From contig CANEHP010000102.1 in NCBI GenBank assembly GCA_947427325.1, positions 1 to 7,976 on the forward strand: 7,976 nucleotides of DNA, written 5' to 3'. The stretch comes from an uncultured Clostridia bacterium (lineage in GTDB: Bacteria > Bacillota > Clostridia > Oscillospirales > Ruminococcaceae). The position numbers and the translations under genes were made by a program. Shown one piece after another: positions 1 through 6,304 of this stretch (the stretch's first letter is position 1; the number at the start of each line of letters is the position of its first letter). The notes beneath the pieces are model-generated. The model saw only the letters and a list, made by a program, of their open reading frames with translations, was not told where the DNA came from and did no database searches.

Positions 1-729
1 AACTACCTGCTGAGCCGAACCGACCGCAACGCCGAGCTTTGCCAGCTTAATAAGCTCTAAATCATTGTTGTAATCTCCTACACCCACGGTAAAAGCGTCT
101 GTTCTGCCCATTATTCTTAAAAGCTGCCCAAAACCGCTGCCTTTGTTTACTCCCTCGGGAAGCATCTCATAATAATGATTTTCACTGCGCACCCAATGAG
201 CGCTGTCTAAAAATTTCGGTCTTGCATTAACGTAATCGATTATATTCCGAATAGTTTCGGGAGGATATGCAATTAAGACCTTTAGCCAATCATCGCTTTC
301 TATTTCATCAACACTGCAAAGTATGGGCTGTACAGATTCAAGCGCCAAATGCTCTCTTTCAATTTGGTTTATGGAAGGAACATAAACCTTATCTTCACAA
401 AGCACTTCCACAGCTATGTCAGGAAATTCTCTTATAAGCTCCTTGACAATATCCCTTGATGAAGGCTTTAAGCTACTGTGCCACAAAAATTTATCTTCTT
501 TAAAATCATAAACCGCCGAGCCGTTAAATATAACCGCAGGAACATCCAAGCCTACACGCTCTGCCACAGGATATGCCATTGAATATCCCCGTCCCGTTGC
601 AAGGGTAAAAGTACCGCCCTTACTGCGAAATCTGTTGATGGCGTTCATATCCTTTTCGGTTATTTTTTTATCATCTGTCAGTAAAGTGCCGTCTAAATCG
701 GTCATTATTATTACTTTACCGAAATCCAT
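1..729 (-). CDS. Cof-type HAD-IIB family sugar/nucleotide phosphatase, 3' end cut off by window edge
   Basis: Haloacid-dehalogenase superfamily hydrolase of the Cof (IIB) subfamily, a cytoplasmic Mg-dependent phosphatase usually acting on sugar phosphates, flavin precursors or similar small phosphoesters. The 243 residues visible carry all core motifs: motif I DLDGT (nucleophile Asp11 and acid/base Asp13), motif II in the LATGRG segment, motif III Lys196 in the NKGSG stretch, and motif IV GDYNND (Asp219 and Asp223). The typical LGVAVGSA strand follows. The region between motifs II and III is the IIB cap domain, which sets substrate specificity and cannot be read here. Family members are usually about 265-275 residues, so some 25-30 C-terminal residues probably lie beyond position 1. 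The ATG at 729 has a good GGAGG site (738-742) eight bases upstream. It lies 56 bases after the LRR gene with no terminator between them, so co-transcription is likely. The substrate is unknown. Confidence 0.93.
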   Translation of the reverse strand, partial: MDFGKVIIMTDLDGTLLTDDKKITEKDMNAINRFRSKGGTFTLATGRGYSMAYPVAERVGLDVPAVIFNGSAVYDFKEDKFLWHSSLKPSSRDIVKELIREFPDIAVEVLCEDKVYVPSINQIEREHLALESVQPILCSVDEIESDDWLKVLIAYPPETIRNIIDYVNARPKFLDSAHWVRSENHYYEMLPEGVNKGSGFGQLLRIMGRTDAFTVGVGDYNNDLELIKLAKLGVAVGSAQQVV

Positions 730-785
730 TCCGATGCCCTCCGCCTAAACTTTTAATAAAAATACAAACTATAAATATAACATTA

Positions 786-1553
786 CTATATTTCCTTTAG
801 TCTTTTCCATTGATCAAAATCAAAATTTATCTTTAATAATTCCCCTTTACCGACTTTTGTCATTTGTTTTTCCAATGTATTGCTTCTCTGCATATTGCTT
901 CTGTCAAGAAATTCCATATCTGCTTTTTCAAGCGTCTCCATTCCAAGAAGGACCTCGGCTATCTTTGTTCCGATGAGTTTATCTGCGGAAAGCGAACACG
1001 AGAGAAAACGTATAGAGGATTGCGTGAGACTCTCGATATCGTCCAGCTTGTGCAGCTCGTAAATCTTTAACGCAAATAAGTTCGGAAGCTTGCTGAAATC
1101 GGGAAGCTTTTCCACGGCAGGCAGCGACATCAGATAAAGCTTTTTTAACCCCACAGCTTTTTCTAAAAAGGATAAATCCGAAAGCCTGCGCATTTGCATA
1201 ATCTCAAGATACTCTATTTTATCCGTCAGCAGCGAGGAAAAACCGGGATTTATCTGATTGTAGGCAGATAGGCTTTTAAGTGTAGGAACGCAGAGTTTTG
1301 ACAAATCGACATTAGCGGAAAGAATTATTTTTAAATCGGTCAGCTGTTTTAACTCTGAAATTCCGTCAACATTTCCAATATCGCCGTTTATAAAAAGTGT
1401 TTCAACATTGCTGTACTCCGATAAAAAGTCAAGATTAGCTCTTTTATTTCTTGCATAAATGCGCAAATATTTAACTTTATCAGCAGTAAGACCGGCTAAA
1501 TCAACGGTTACTTCATTTTTTCCGATTTCGATTGTACCTATTCTGTCGCACAT
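786..1553 (-). CDS. leucine-rich-repeat protein of unknown function, cytoplasmic
   Basis: A 255-residue protein with irregular leucine-rich repeats and no other domain I recognise. Repeat units of about 20-24 residues with the L..L.I pattern are visible around residues 27-60 (LRIYA, ETLFI), 68-98 (LTDLKI, LKSLSA), 113-145 (IEYLEI, LKKLYL) and 158-190 (LFALKI, IRFLSC). This suggests a short curved solenoid for protein binding. There is no signal peptide, membrane segment, sortase motif or choline/cell-wall domain, so unlike internalins it is probably intracellular. The C-terminal 50 residues are charged and not repeat-like. The ATG at 1553 is supported by GGGTGA (1560-1565) with a six-base spacer; an upstream ATG in another frame stops after nine codons. 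A weak possible promoter (TCACAA 1605-1610 and CATATA 1581-1586 as read on the plus strand, 18-base spacer) lies in the 65-base gap after rluD, but I do not rely on it. The partner and function are unknown. Confidence 0.85.
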   Translation of the reverse strand: MCDRIGTIEIGKNEVTVDLAGLTADKVKYLRIYARNKRANLDFLSEYSNVETLFINGDIGNVDGISELKQLTDLKIILSANVDLSKLCVPTLKSLSAYNQINPGFSSLLTDKIEYLEIMQMRRLSDLSFLEKAVGLKKLYLMSLPAVEKLPDFSKLPNLFALKIYELHKLDDIESLTQSSIRFLSCSLSADKLIGTKIAEVLLGMETLEKADMEFLDRSNMQRSNTLEKQMTKVGKGELLKINFDFDQWKRLKEI

Positions 1554-1618
1554 AACATTTCACCCATACTGAATCTAAAACATATATTCCATCGTTATAA
1601 TAACTCACAACGCAACTT

Positions 1619-2518
1619 TTATTTTATGCTTTTCAGAAATTTTTCAAAATATTCCGGCAGCTCCGAATCAAACTCCATATACTTCCGTGTTATCGGATGC
1701 AGAAAGCCTATTTTCTTTGCATGGAGGCATTGCCCCTGCAGCCATTTGGGTTTTCCGTTTCCGTAAACCTCGTCACCCGCTACCGAATGTCCTATATAAG
1801 CCAAATGAACACGAATTTGATGTGTTCTTCCCGTTTCCAGTGAAAGCCTCAGATGAGTATATTTACTGTAATTTTCAATTACCTCATAATGAGTAACGGC
1901 CTCCCTGCCGTCGGGAGAAACGGCCATTTTCTTTCTGTCGGTTTTATGACGGGCAATAGGTGCGTTTATAGTGCCGTTTTCCTTAACTCCTCCCACAACC
2001 ACCGCTTCATATTTCCTTGTAAAGCTGTGAACCTTGATTTGCTCCGCCAATCCGTTATGAGCGGCATCGCTTTTTGCCACAATCAAAAGTCCGCTGGTAT
2101 CCTTATCTATTCTGTGAACAATCCCGGGACGGATAACTCCGTTAATGCCTGACAAGCTGTCCTTACAGTGAAACATTAAAGCGTTAACAAGAGTTCCCGA
2201 ATAATGTGCGGGAGCGGGATGCACCACCATTCCCTTAGGCTTGTTCACAACCAACAAATCTTTATCCTCATACACAATATCAAGAGGGATATTCTCAGCC
2301 TTAATCTCAGGCTGTTCAGTTTCGGGAATGGATATTTCAAAAATATCCCCGTTTTTTACCTTATAATTTTTTTCACAAGCCTTATTGTTAAGCAGACAAT
2401 TTCCGTTTTCCATTAAAGAAACCGCATAGGACCTTGAAATATCCGATTTATCCGAAATAAACCTGTCTGCTCTTGCTCCCTCAAATTCACCCGTTACGGT
2501 TAAAACTATCTTATTCAT
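1619..2518 (-). CDS. rluD: RluD-type ribosomal large-subunit pseudouridine synthase
   Basis: RluA/RluD-family pseudouridine synthase of 299 residues, which isomerises specific uridines in 23S rRNA to pseudouridine in the cytoplasm. An N-terminal S4 RNA-binding domain (about residues 11-62) is followed by the catalytic domain. This has the signature HRIDKDTSG (135-143, catalytic Asp138), the VNKPKGMVVHP strand (91-101) and RTHQIRVHL (231-239). Length and domain order match RluD and Bacillus YlyB; the exact target uridines cannot be read from sequence, so the symbol is by family. I chose the ATG at 2518 because the S4 domain begins directly after it. The longer frame reaches a TTG at 2599 and would add 27 lysine-rich residues inside lspA. 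The start lies within the last codons of lspA (eight-base overlap, lspA TAA at 2511-2513) without a strong Shine-Dalgarno, so translation is probably coupled to lspA. The lspA-rluD pair is a common Firmicute arrangement. Confidence 0.95.
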   Translation of the reverse strand: MNKIVLTVTGEFEGARADRFISDKSDISRSYAVSLMENGNCLLNNKACEKNYKVKNGDIFEISIPETEQPEIKAENIPLDIVYEDKDLLVVNKPKGMVVHPAPAHYSGTLVNALMFHCKDSLSGINGVIRPGIVHRIDKDTSGLLIVAKSDAAHNGLAEQIKVHSFTRKYEAVVVGGVKENGTINAPIARHKTDRKKMAVSPDGREAVTHYEVIENYSKYTHLRLSLETGRTHQIRVHLAYIGHSVAGDEVYGNGKPKWLQGQCLHAKKIGFLHPITRKYMEFDSELPEYFEKFLKSIK

Positions 2519-3044
2519 CTTCTGACGATATTTCATCGCCGGATTGATCGATTTCCGACTCTGTTCTTTTCTTTTCTTTGGATTTTTTAACTTCTTCAAT
2601 AATATAAAAGACCATCAATAAAGCCGTACCCACAACGGCGCATATATCCGCAAAATTAAAAACCGCAAATTTAATTATTCTGAAATCAATAAAATCAATA
2701 ACATAATTATGAACTATTCGGTCTATAAGATTGCCTATACCGCCCGCAACGATCAGCGAAAATGACCATATATAAGCAGTTTTCTTGATTCTCTTTGTCA
2801 AAATCAATATAATAACCCCCAAAATAATTATGGAGGTTAAAATAATTAAAAAAAGTTGTTTATCCTGCAAAATGCTGAAAGCAGCGCCTGTGTTTTCCTG
2901 GTAAGTAAGATTTAACCATTCCTTGCCGCCGATTGAAATTAAGTTGACACTTTCCTGAGGCTTGATATAAGACGCAACAAACCATTTTGTTAACTGATCT
3001 ATTCCCACAAGTACAGCTGCAGCTGCCAAAGAAATATAAGTCAT
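2511..3044 (-). CDS. lspA: lipoprotein signal peptidase (signal peptidase II)
   Basis: Aspartic protease in the cytoplasmic membrane that removes signal peptides from diacylglyceryl-modified prolipoproteins. All family blocks are present, numbered from the 3044 start: DQLTKW (16-21), ENTGAAFS (50-57), GGIGNLIDR (101-109) with catalytic Asp108, then YVIDFID and FNFADI with catalytic Asp133. Four membrane segments are apparent (about 3-25, 62-83, 90-107 and 132-150). The C-terminal 27 residues are a charged cytoplasmic tail, first lysine-rich and then acidic, slightly longer than in compact homologues. For the start, AAGGA (3051-3055) sits six bases from the ATG at 3044 and this gives the usual N-terminus. 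An in-frame ATG at 3074 (ten more residues, MNKRNGKGKM) has no ribosome site, so it is less likely but cannot be excluded. The stop overlaps the start of rluD. The gene lies immediately downstream of the 3102-3285 inverted-repeat element. Confidence 0.96.
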   Translation of the reverse strand: MTYISLAAAAVLVGIDQLTKWFVASYIKPQESVNLISIGGKEWLNLTYQENTGAAFSILQDKQLFLIILTSIIILGVIILILTKRIKKTAYIWSFSLIVAGGIGNLIDRIVHNYVIDFIDFRIIKFAVFNFADICAVVGTALLMVFYIIEEVKKSKEKKRTESEIDQSGDEISSEDE

Positions 3045-3050
3045 CATCTT

Positions 3051-3055
3051 TCCTT
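3051..3055 (-). promoter_or_regulatory. Shine-Dalgarno site deciding the lspA start
   Basis: AAGGA on the minus strand lies six bases before the ATG at 3044 and three before a tandem ATG at 3047. It is inside the longer frame that begins at 3074, which itself has only A/T-rich sequence upstream. It therefore favours the shorter LspA. Confidence 0.65.
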
Positions 3056-3101
3056 TTCCGTTTCTTTTGTTCATTTTAATTTTATTGTTTTGAAATAATA
3101 C

Positions 3102-3285
3102 TTTTTAATGCAGCACCGCACAGCTATTGCCGCAGTATTGCGCCGTCGGCTTTCCTCAGATTGGATAAATCCGACGCAGGAATACTGTGATATTTCAGGG
3201 AGAATTTGTGCAAGCTGACGGAAAAAGCCCAAGCAAGCGTGGAGCAAAGTCATCGGGCGGCAATTGTGCGATGCAGCCTTAAATA
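3102..3285. repeat. inverted-repeat element (MITE-like or structured RNA) between divIVA and lspA
   Basis: The spacer between divIVA and lspA is more G+C-rich than the other gaps and is organised as a large imperfect inverted repeat. The left arm at 3110-3133 (GCAGCACCGCACA, then ATTGCCGC) pairs with the right arm at 3257-3277 (GCGGCAATTGTGCG, then ATGCAGC). There are two mismatches and a three-base insertion, and A/T-rich matches extend outwards to about 3102 and 3285. Nested inside is a second, off-centre pair: CAGTATT (3133-3139) with AATACTG (3181-3187), and GTCGG (3145-3149) with CCGAC (3171-3175). The boundaries are approximate and no clear target-site duplication is visible. Because it sits inside an apparent transcript, the RNA could fold into a long hairpin. 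Whether it is a dispersed repeat, a transposon remnant or a regulatory leader of lspA cannot be settled from one copy. An open reading frame across it (3071-3253) is probably spurious. Confidence 0.6.
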
Positions 3286-3322
3286 GCTTTATGATTTCGG
3301 TAATAAGTAATAACTACAGCAA

Positions 3323-4294
3323 TTACTCTTTATTTTTATTATTGTTGCCAAACTGAAGCTTTTCAAATTTTGATTTATGCTTTGATTTGTCAAAAAGAGG
3401 ATTTGCTTCATCAAATTCTTCAACCTCTTCCGCAACAGACTCTTCTTCAAAAACCTGCTTAGAAGCAATTTCCGAAGTTTTTTCCAAAACTATTTCTTCC
3501 GGCTTTTTAGCCGCCATATTCTCTAATTTTGCAGGCTGCTTCTTCTCCTCGGATTTTGTAGCCGATGCGGCGGGATTATCCGCTTCCTTTGCAGGAGCGG
3601 GAGCAGGCGCTACTTTTGCCTGTTTTGCGGCGGGAGCAGGTGCGGAAGGCTTCGGCTTTGCAGCTGCCTCCTGCTTTTTATGTTCATCTATTTTTAACGA
3701 ATCCTTCATATTAAGTACAAACTGATTTTGGCACTTTTCGGGAATAGCCTTAATAAAGGCAATATGCTCTTGGTATTCCTTTAACAGCTTTTCTACAAAG
3801 CTATTGCTTTCTTCTCTTGTTTTTGCGATAATGGATTCCTGCTTCTTGGTTTCAGCGTCCATATTTGCCTTGATTTCAGCTGCCTTGCGCTCGCACTCCG
3901 CAACAATTCTTGTTTTTTCGGCATTTGCATCGTCAACAAGCTTTTTGCCGTAAGCGTCCTTTTCCTTAACTCTGTCGTCAGCGTCCTTAATCATCTTTTC
4001 GGATTTTTCCTTTGCGTCGCTGAGCATTTTTTCAGCTTTTTCCTTTGCGGAAGACAGAACGGCATTACTTTGCTTCTGTGCGCCTAAGAGCGCTTCTTTT
4101 ATAGCGTCCTCATCTTTGCGGTATTCGCGGATCTTGTCCGCCAATACCTCCATTTTTTTCTCAAGTTCTTCATTTTGCTTTTTCAGACTAAGAAATTCGG
4201 TAGATACTTCCTGAAGATATTCGTCTACCTCCTCCATTTTGTATCCGTTAAGACCTTTGTTAAACTTTTTGTCAATGATATCCTTTGCTTCCAT
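3323..4294 (-). CDS. divIVA: DivIVA family cell-division/polarity protein
   Basis: Coiled-coil protein that binds negatively curved membrane at septa and poles and positions division or growth machinery. The N-terminal domain (about 1-60) has the family pattern: DIIDKKFNKGLNGYK, then EEVDEYLQEV, then a heptad coil. Residues 72-115 form 11-residue (hendecad) units, clearest in AKEKAEKMLSD (83-93) and AKEKSEKMIKD (94-104). The coil continues to about 180. Residues 208-265 form a low-complexity Ala/Pro/Lys linker, and the tail is acidic (283-297) and ends with a basic stretch containing KLQFG (312-316). At 323 residues it is much longer than Bacillus DivIVA (about 164), as in many Clostridia and Actinobacteria. 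The ATG at 4294 has an ideal GGAGG (4301-4305) six bases upstream, located just before the ylmH stop. It is last in the yggS-sepF-ylmH-divIVA order typical of the Firmicute division cluster. No terminator is seen after its stop. Confidence 0.94.
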   Translation of the reverse strand: MEAKDIIDKKFNKGLNGYKMEEVDEYLQEVSTEFLSLKKQNEELEKKMEVLADKIREYRKDEDAIKEALLGAQKQSNAVLSSAKEKAEKMLSDAKEKSEKMIKDADDRVKEKDAYGKKLVDDANAEKTRIVAECERKAAEIKANMDAETKKQESIIAKTREESNSFVEKLLKEYQEHIAFIKAIPEKCQNQFVLNMKDSLKIDEHKKQEAAAKPKPSAPAPAAKQAKVAPAPAPAKEADNPAASATKSEEKKQPAKLENMAAKKPEEIVLEKTSEIASKQVFEEESVAEEVEEFDEANPLFDKSKHKSKFEKLQFGNNNKNKE

Positions 4295-4310
4295 TAAAAG
4301 CCTCCGTTAG

Positions 4311-5060
4311 TTATTTATATTTTTTTATTTTTATATGTACTTTTCCCTTTTTGGTTAAACTCCCGATTTCCGACAGGAAATATTTTCCATATCCTTTAAC
4401 CGAAAAAACCTCGTCAATATCAATTATTTCAGATGAACTGCCCGCTTGAACGCCGCTGACAAACACTGCGCCCGAACGAATCAGTGAAGATGATTTTTCC
4501 CGGCTGATGCCGCATACTGCCGAAACAACAGCATCAATTCTTAAAGACGACACCGTTAAATTAAGAATTTCAAATTCCTGCTTCGGCAGCTCGGTGCATA
4601 TTCCTTCAGTGGCTTTAACGCCGATACTGCCTATCTTCTTTACTTCATTCAAAATAAGAGCAGCTGCGGTTGATGATACAAAAATGATTGCTTCGCCTCG
4701 CCCAACCTTAATATCGCCTATAAGGTTTCTGTTGATACCTAAAGACATCAAAGCACCTAAAAAATTTCTGTGAGTAAGGTTGTCCTGCTTGCGGAAAAAG
4801 AAAGTTATTGCGGTTAAAGGAAAATCTTCATCAGAAGCCTCTATAGTAGCAAAGATTTTTCTTGACGCAGCAGTATATCCTCCGAAAAAAGAACATTTAA
4901 TCCCCATAGAATTAGCTTCTGTCAATGCAAGCTGCTGTTCTCTTTCAGTTAAAAATCCGCTGAATTTCACACAAAATTGTTTTTGTGAAGATAAAATCAA
5001 ATCGCCAATATGTCTGCAAAAAATTTTTTCTTCCGAATTAACAGGCTGAATAGGTTTCAT
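4311..5060 (-). CDS. ylmH: YlmH family S4-domain RNA-binding protein
   Basis: Cytoplasmic RNA-binding protein of 249 residues, the normal length for YlmH. The N-terminal two-thirds is the YlmH-specific region, including LTEREQQLALTEA (37-49), FFGGY (58-62), FLGALMSLGINRNLIGDI (100-117) and the GEAIIFV strand (122-128). An S4 domain follows (about 171-230) with LRIDAVVSAVCGISREKS and LIRSGAVFVSG; the Asn common in the VNG turn is Ser here. From the literature, Bacillus YlmH binds ribosomes and has been linked to ribosome-associated quality control, and Streptococcus homologues affect division. The sequence shows only the RNA-binding fold. The start ATG (5058-5060) overlaps the sepF stop as TGATG, and no Shine-Dalgarno is visible, so translation by re-initiation after sepF is likely. 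The stop lies 16 bases before divIVA. Confidence 0.94.
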   Translation of the reverse strand: MKPIQPVNSEEKIFCRHIGDLILSSQKQFCVKFSGFLTEREQQLALTEANSMGIKCSFFGGYTAASRKIFATIEASDEDFPLTAITFFFRKQDNLTHRNFLGALMSLGINRNLIGDIKVGRGEAIIFVSSTAAALILNEVKKIGSIGVKATEGICTELPKQEFEILNLTVSSLRIDAVVSAVCGISREKSSSLIRSGAVFVSGVQAGSSSEIIDIDEVFSVKGYGKYFLSEIGSLTKKGKVHIKIKKYK

Positions 5061-5530
5061 CAGATAAAGCTGTCAGAATTATTTCTTTCCAGCTCCTCCA
5101 GCATATCTCCCGAAATATCAACATTATAAGGAACTAAAATGTAAGATGTATTGGCAATGCGCTTTAATTCGCCGTCCGAGGCATAAGCCACACCGGCTAA
5201 AAAGTCTATAAGACGGTTGGCGATATCTTTATTTGTGTTATCAAGGTTTAAAACAACCGCCCTCTTATTTTTAAAATGATCGGCAATATCCCCGGCATCG
5301 GTAAACTTTTCCGCCTTTACCACAACTACCTGTAATCTTGTGGTAGCGGGAATATTTAATACCTTGCCCGAGCTTGCTGATGATGAAAAATTGTTTGAAC
5401 GTTTTGGACGTATATTATCTTCATAATCCATATCATCGTCTTCATCCTCACCGTCTATGCTGTAATCCCTCACATCAACATCGTCGTCACCTGAACCTGT
5501 GATTTTTCTAAATGCATCAACGAATTTCAT
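5060..5530 (-). CDS. sepF: cell-division protein SepF
   Basis: SepF is a membrane-associated partner of FtsZ that bundles filaments and anchors the Z-ring alongside or instead of FtsA. The 156-residue protein has the expected three parts. First is an N-terminal amphipathic helix for membrane binding (MKFVDAFRKITG, 1-12). Next is a disordered, strongly acidic linker (15-38, mostly Asp/Glu) followed by a Ser-rich stretch. Last is the SepF/DUF552 core (about 65-150), with the ADHFKNKRAVVLNLDNTN, DIANRLIDFLAG and SYILVPYNVDISGD blocks. The ATG at 5530 has AAGGA (5541-5545) ten bases upstream, in a 63-base gap after yggS. The stop TGA overlaps the ylmH start. No ylmG/yggT gene lies between sepF and ylmH, unlike the Bacillus order. 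ftsZ, its binding partner, is outside this window. Confidence 0.95.
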   Translation of the reverse strand: MKFVDAFRKITGSGDDDVDVRDYSIDGEDEDDDMDYEDNIRPKRSNNFSSSASSGKVLNIPATTRLQVVVVKAEKFTDAGDIADHFKNKRAVVLNLDNTNKDIANRLIDFLAGVAYASDGELKRIANTSYILVPYNVDISGDMLEELERNNSDSFI

Positions 5531-5593
5531 TTTTAATGCTTCCTTTCATTTGTAATGTTATTTAATCTAAAAGTTTAAGCAGCAGCTGCTGAA

Positions 5594-6304
5594 TTAACTT
5601 CTTCTGCCAAATAGTGCGCTGCCAATTCTTACAATATTTGCACCGTACATTACAGCGTTTGCATAATCAGCGGACATACCCATAGAGAGTGTGTCGATTT
5701 GTTCGCCGAATTTACATCTGTAATCATTATATATGCGCTCCATACGCTCAAAAAATTTACAGCTGCTGCCGTCAATGTCAATGGGAGGTATTGCCATAAA
5801 GCCTTTTAAAATGATATTCGGAAGCGATAGACAGTGTTCCGCAAGCCGAGATACTTCATCAGTCGGCACTCCGCTTTTATTTTCTTCGTTTCCGATATTC
5901 ACTTCAATAAGGATATCCATTTTTCGCCCGCTTACCTGACAGCGCCTGTCTATTTCATCTGCCAGCTTAACGCTGTCAACGGAATGGATCATACTCACCT
6001 TATCAATTATATATTTGACCTTGTTGCTTTGCAGCCTTCCGATAAAGTGAACCTGACATTTCTTATCATAATGCTCATATTTGCCAAGAAATTCCTGAAC
6101 TCGGTTCTCACCCAATAATTCAATTCCCAATGATGCGGAATAATTGACTATTTCAAAAGGAACAGTCTTTGTAACGGCCATCAGCCTGACTTTATCCGTT
6201 CTTCCCGCTTTATTCACAGCCGAATTTATATTATCCGCAATTTTCTTATAATTATCTTTAATTTGAAGCAAATACTCATTATTGAAGTACGATTTTTCCG
6301 TCAT
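5594..6304 (-). CDS. yggS: YggS/YlmE family pyridoxal-phosphate-binding homeostasis protein
   Basis: A single-domain PLP-binding protein with the alanine-racemase-type TIM barrel. It has no known catalytic activity and helps buffer vitamin B6 and amino-acid pools. The 236 residues include AVTKTVP with the PLP Schiff-base lysine (Lys46), LLGENRVQEF (63-72), HFIGRLQSNKVK (86-97), IEVNIGNEENKSGV (133-146) and the phosphate-binding C-terminus LSMGMSADY through IVRIGSALFG (206-233). The ATG at 6304 is preferred, with AAGGG (6315-6319) ten bases upstream. A TTG at 6322 would add six residues but would overlap its own best ribosome site. The gene begins inside the 3' end of the HlyD-like gene (26-base overlap). 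In Bacillus the equivalent is ylmE, directly upstream of sepF/ylmF, as here. A perfect 12-base palindrome, CAGCAGCTGCTG (5580-5591), lies just after the stop but lacks a T-tract. Confidence 0.95.
   Translation of the reverse strand: MTEKSYFNNEYLLQIKDNYKKIADNINSAVNKAGRTDKVRLMAVTKTVPFEIVNYSASLGIELLGENRVQEFLGKYEHYDKKCQVHFIGRLQSNKVKYIIDKVSMIHSVDSVKLADEIDRRCQVSGRKMDILIEVNIGNEENKSGVPTDEVSRLAEHCLSLPNIILKGFMAIPPIDIDGSSCKFFERMERIYNDYRCKFGEQIDTLSMGMSADYANAVMYGANIVRIGSALFGRRS

Noticed and set aside
1554..1618. Terminator or promoter between rluD and the LRR gene
   Set aside because: No stem followed by a T-tract is seen. The TTGTGA/TATATG pair with an 18-base spacer is weak and easily found by chance in A/T-rich DNA.
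1687..2416. Plus-strand reading frames opposite rluD
   Set aside because: They are antisense to a well-supported gene with complete catalytic motifs, and no family is recognisable.
2519..2599. Longer N-terminus for RluD starting at 2599
   Set aside because: The start would be TTG, the extra 27 residues are lysine-rich and read inside lspA, and the S4 domain begins right after the ATG at 2518.
3071..3253. A 60-residue minus-strand reading frame before lspA
   Set aside because: It lies across the inverted-repeat element, overlaps the lspA upstream region, has odd composition and no recognisable domain. Its existence is explained by the G+C-rich repeat.
3075..3322. T-box or known riboswitch leader for lspA
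   Set aside because: The spacer has no T-box sequence, no terminator/antiterminator with a T-tract and no aptamer core I recognise; the inverted repeat is the only structure visible.
3387..3725. A 112-residue plus-strand reading frame opposite divIVA
   Set aside because: It is the antisense of the Ala/Pro/Lys-rich and acidic part of divIVA; its Ser/Ala/Phe-rich composition mirrors that codon bias and no domain is visible.
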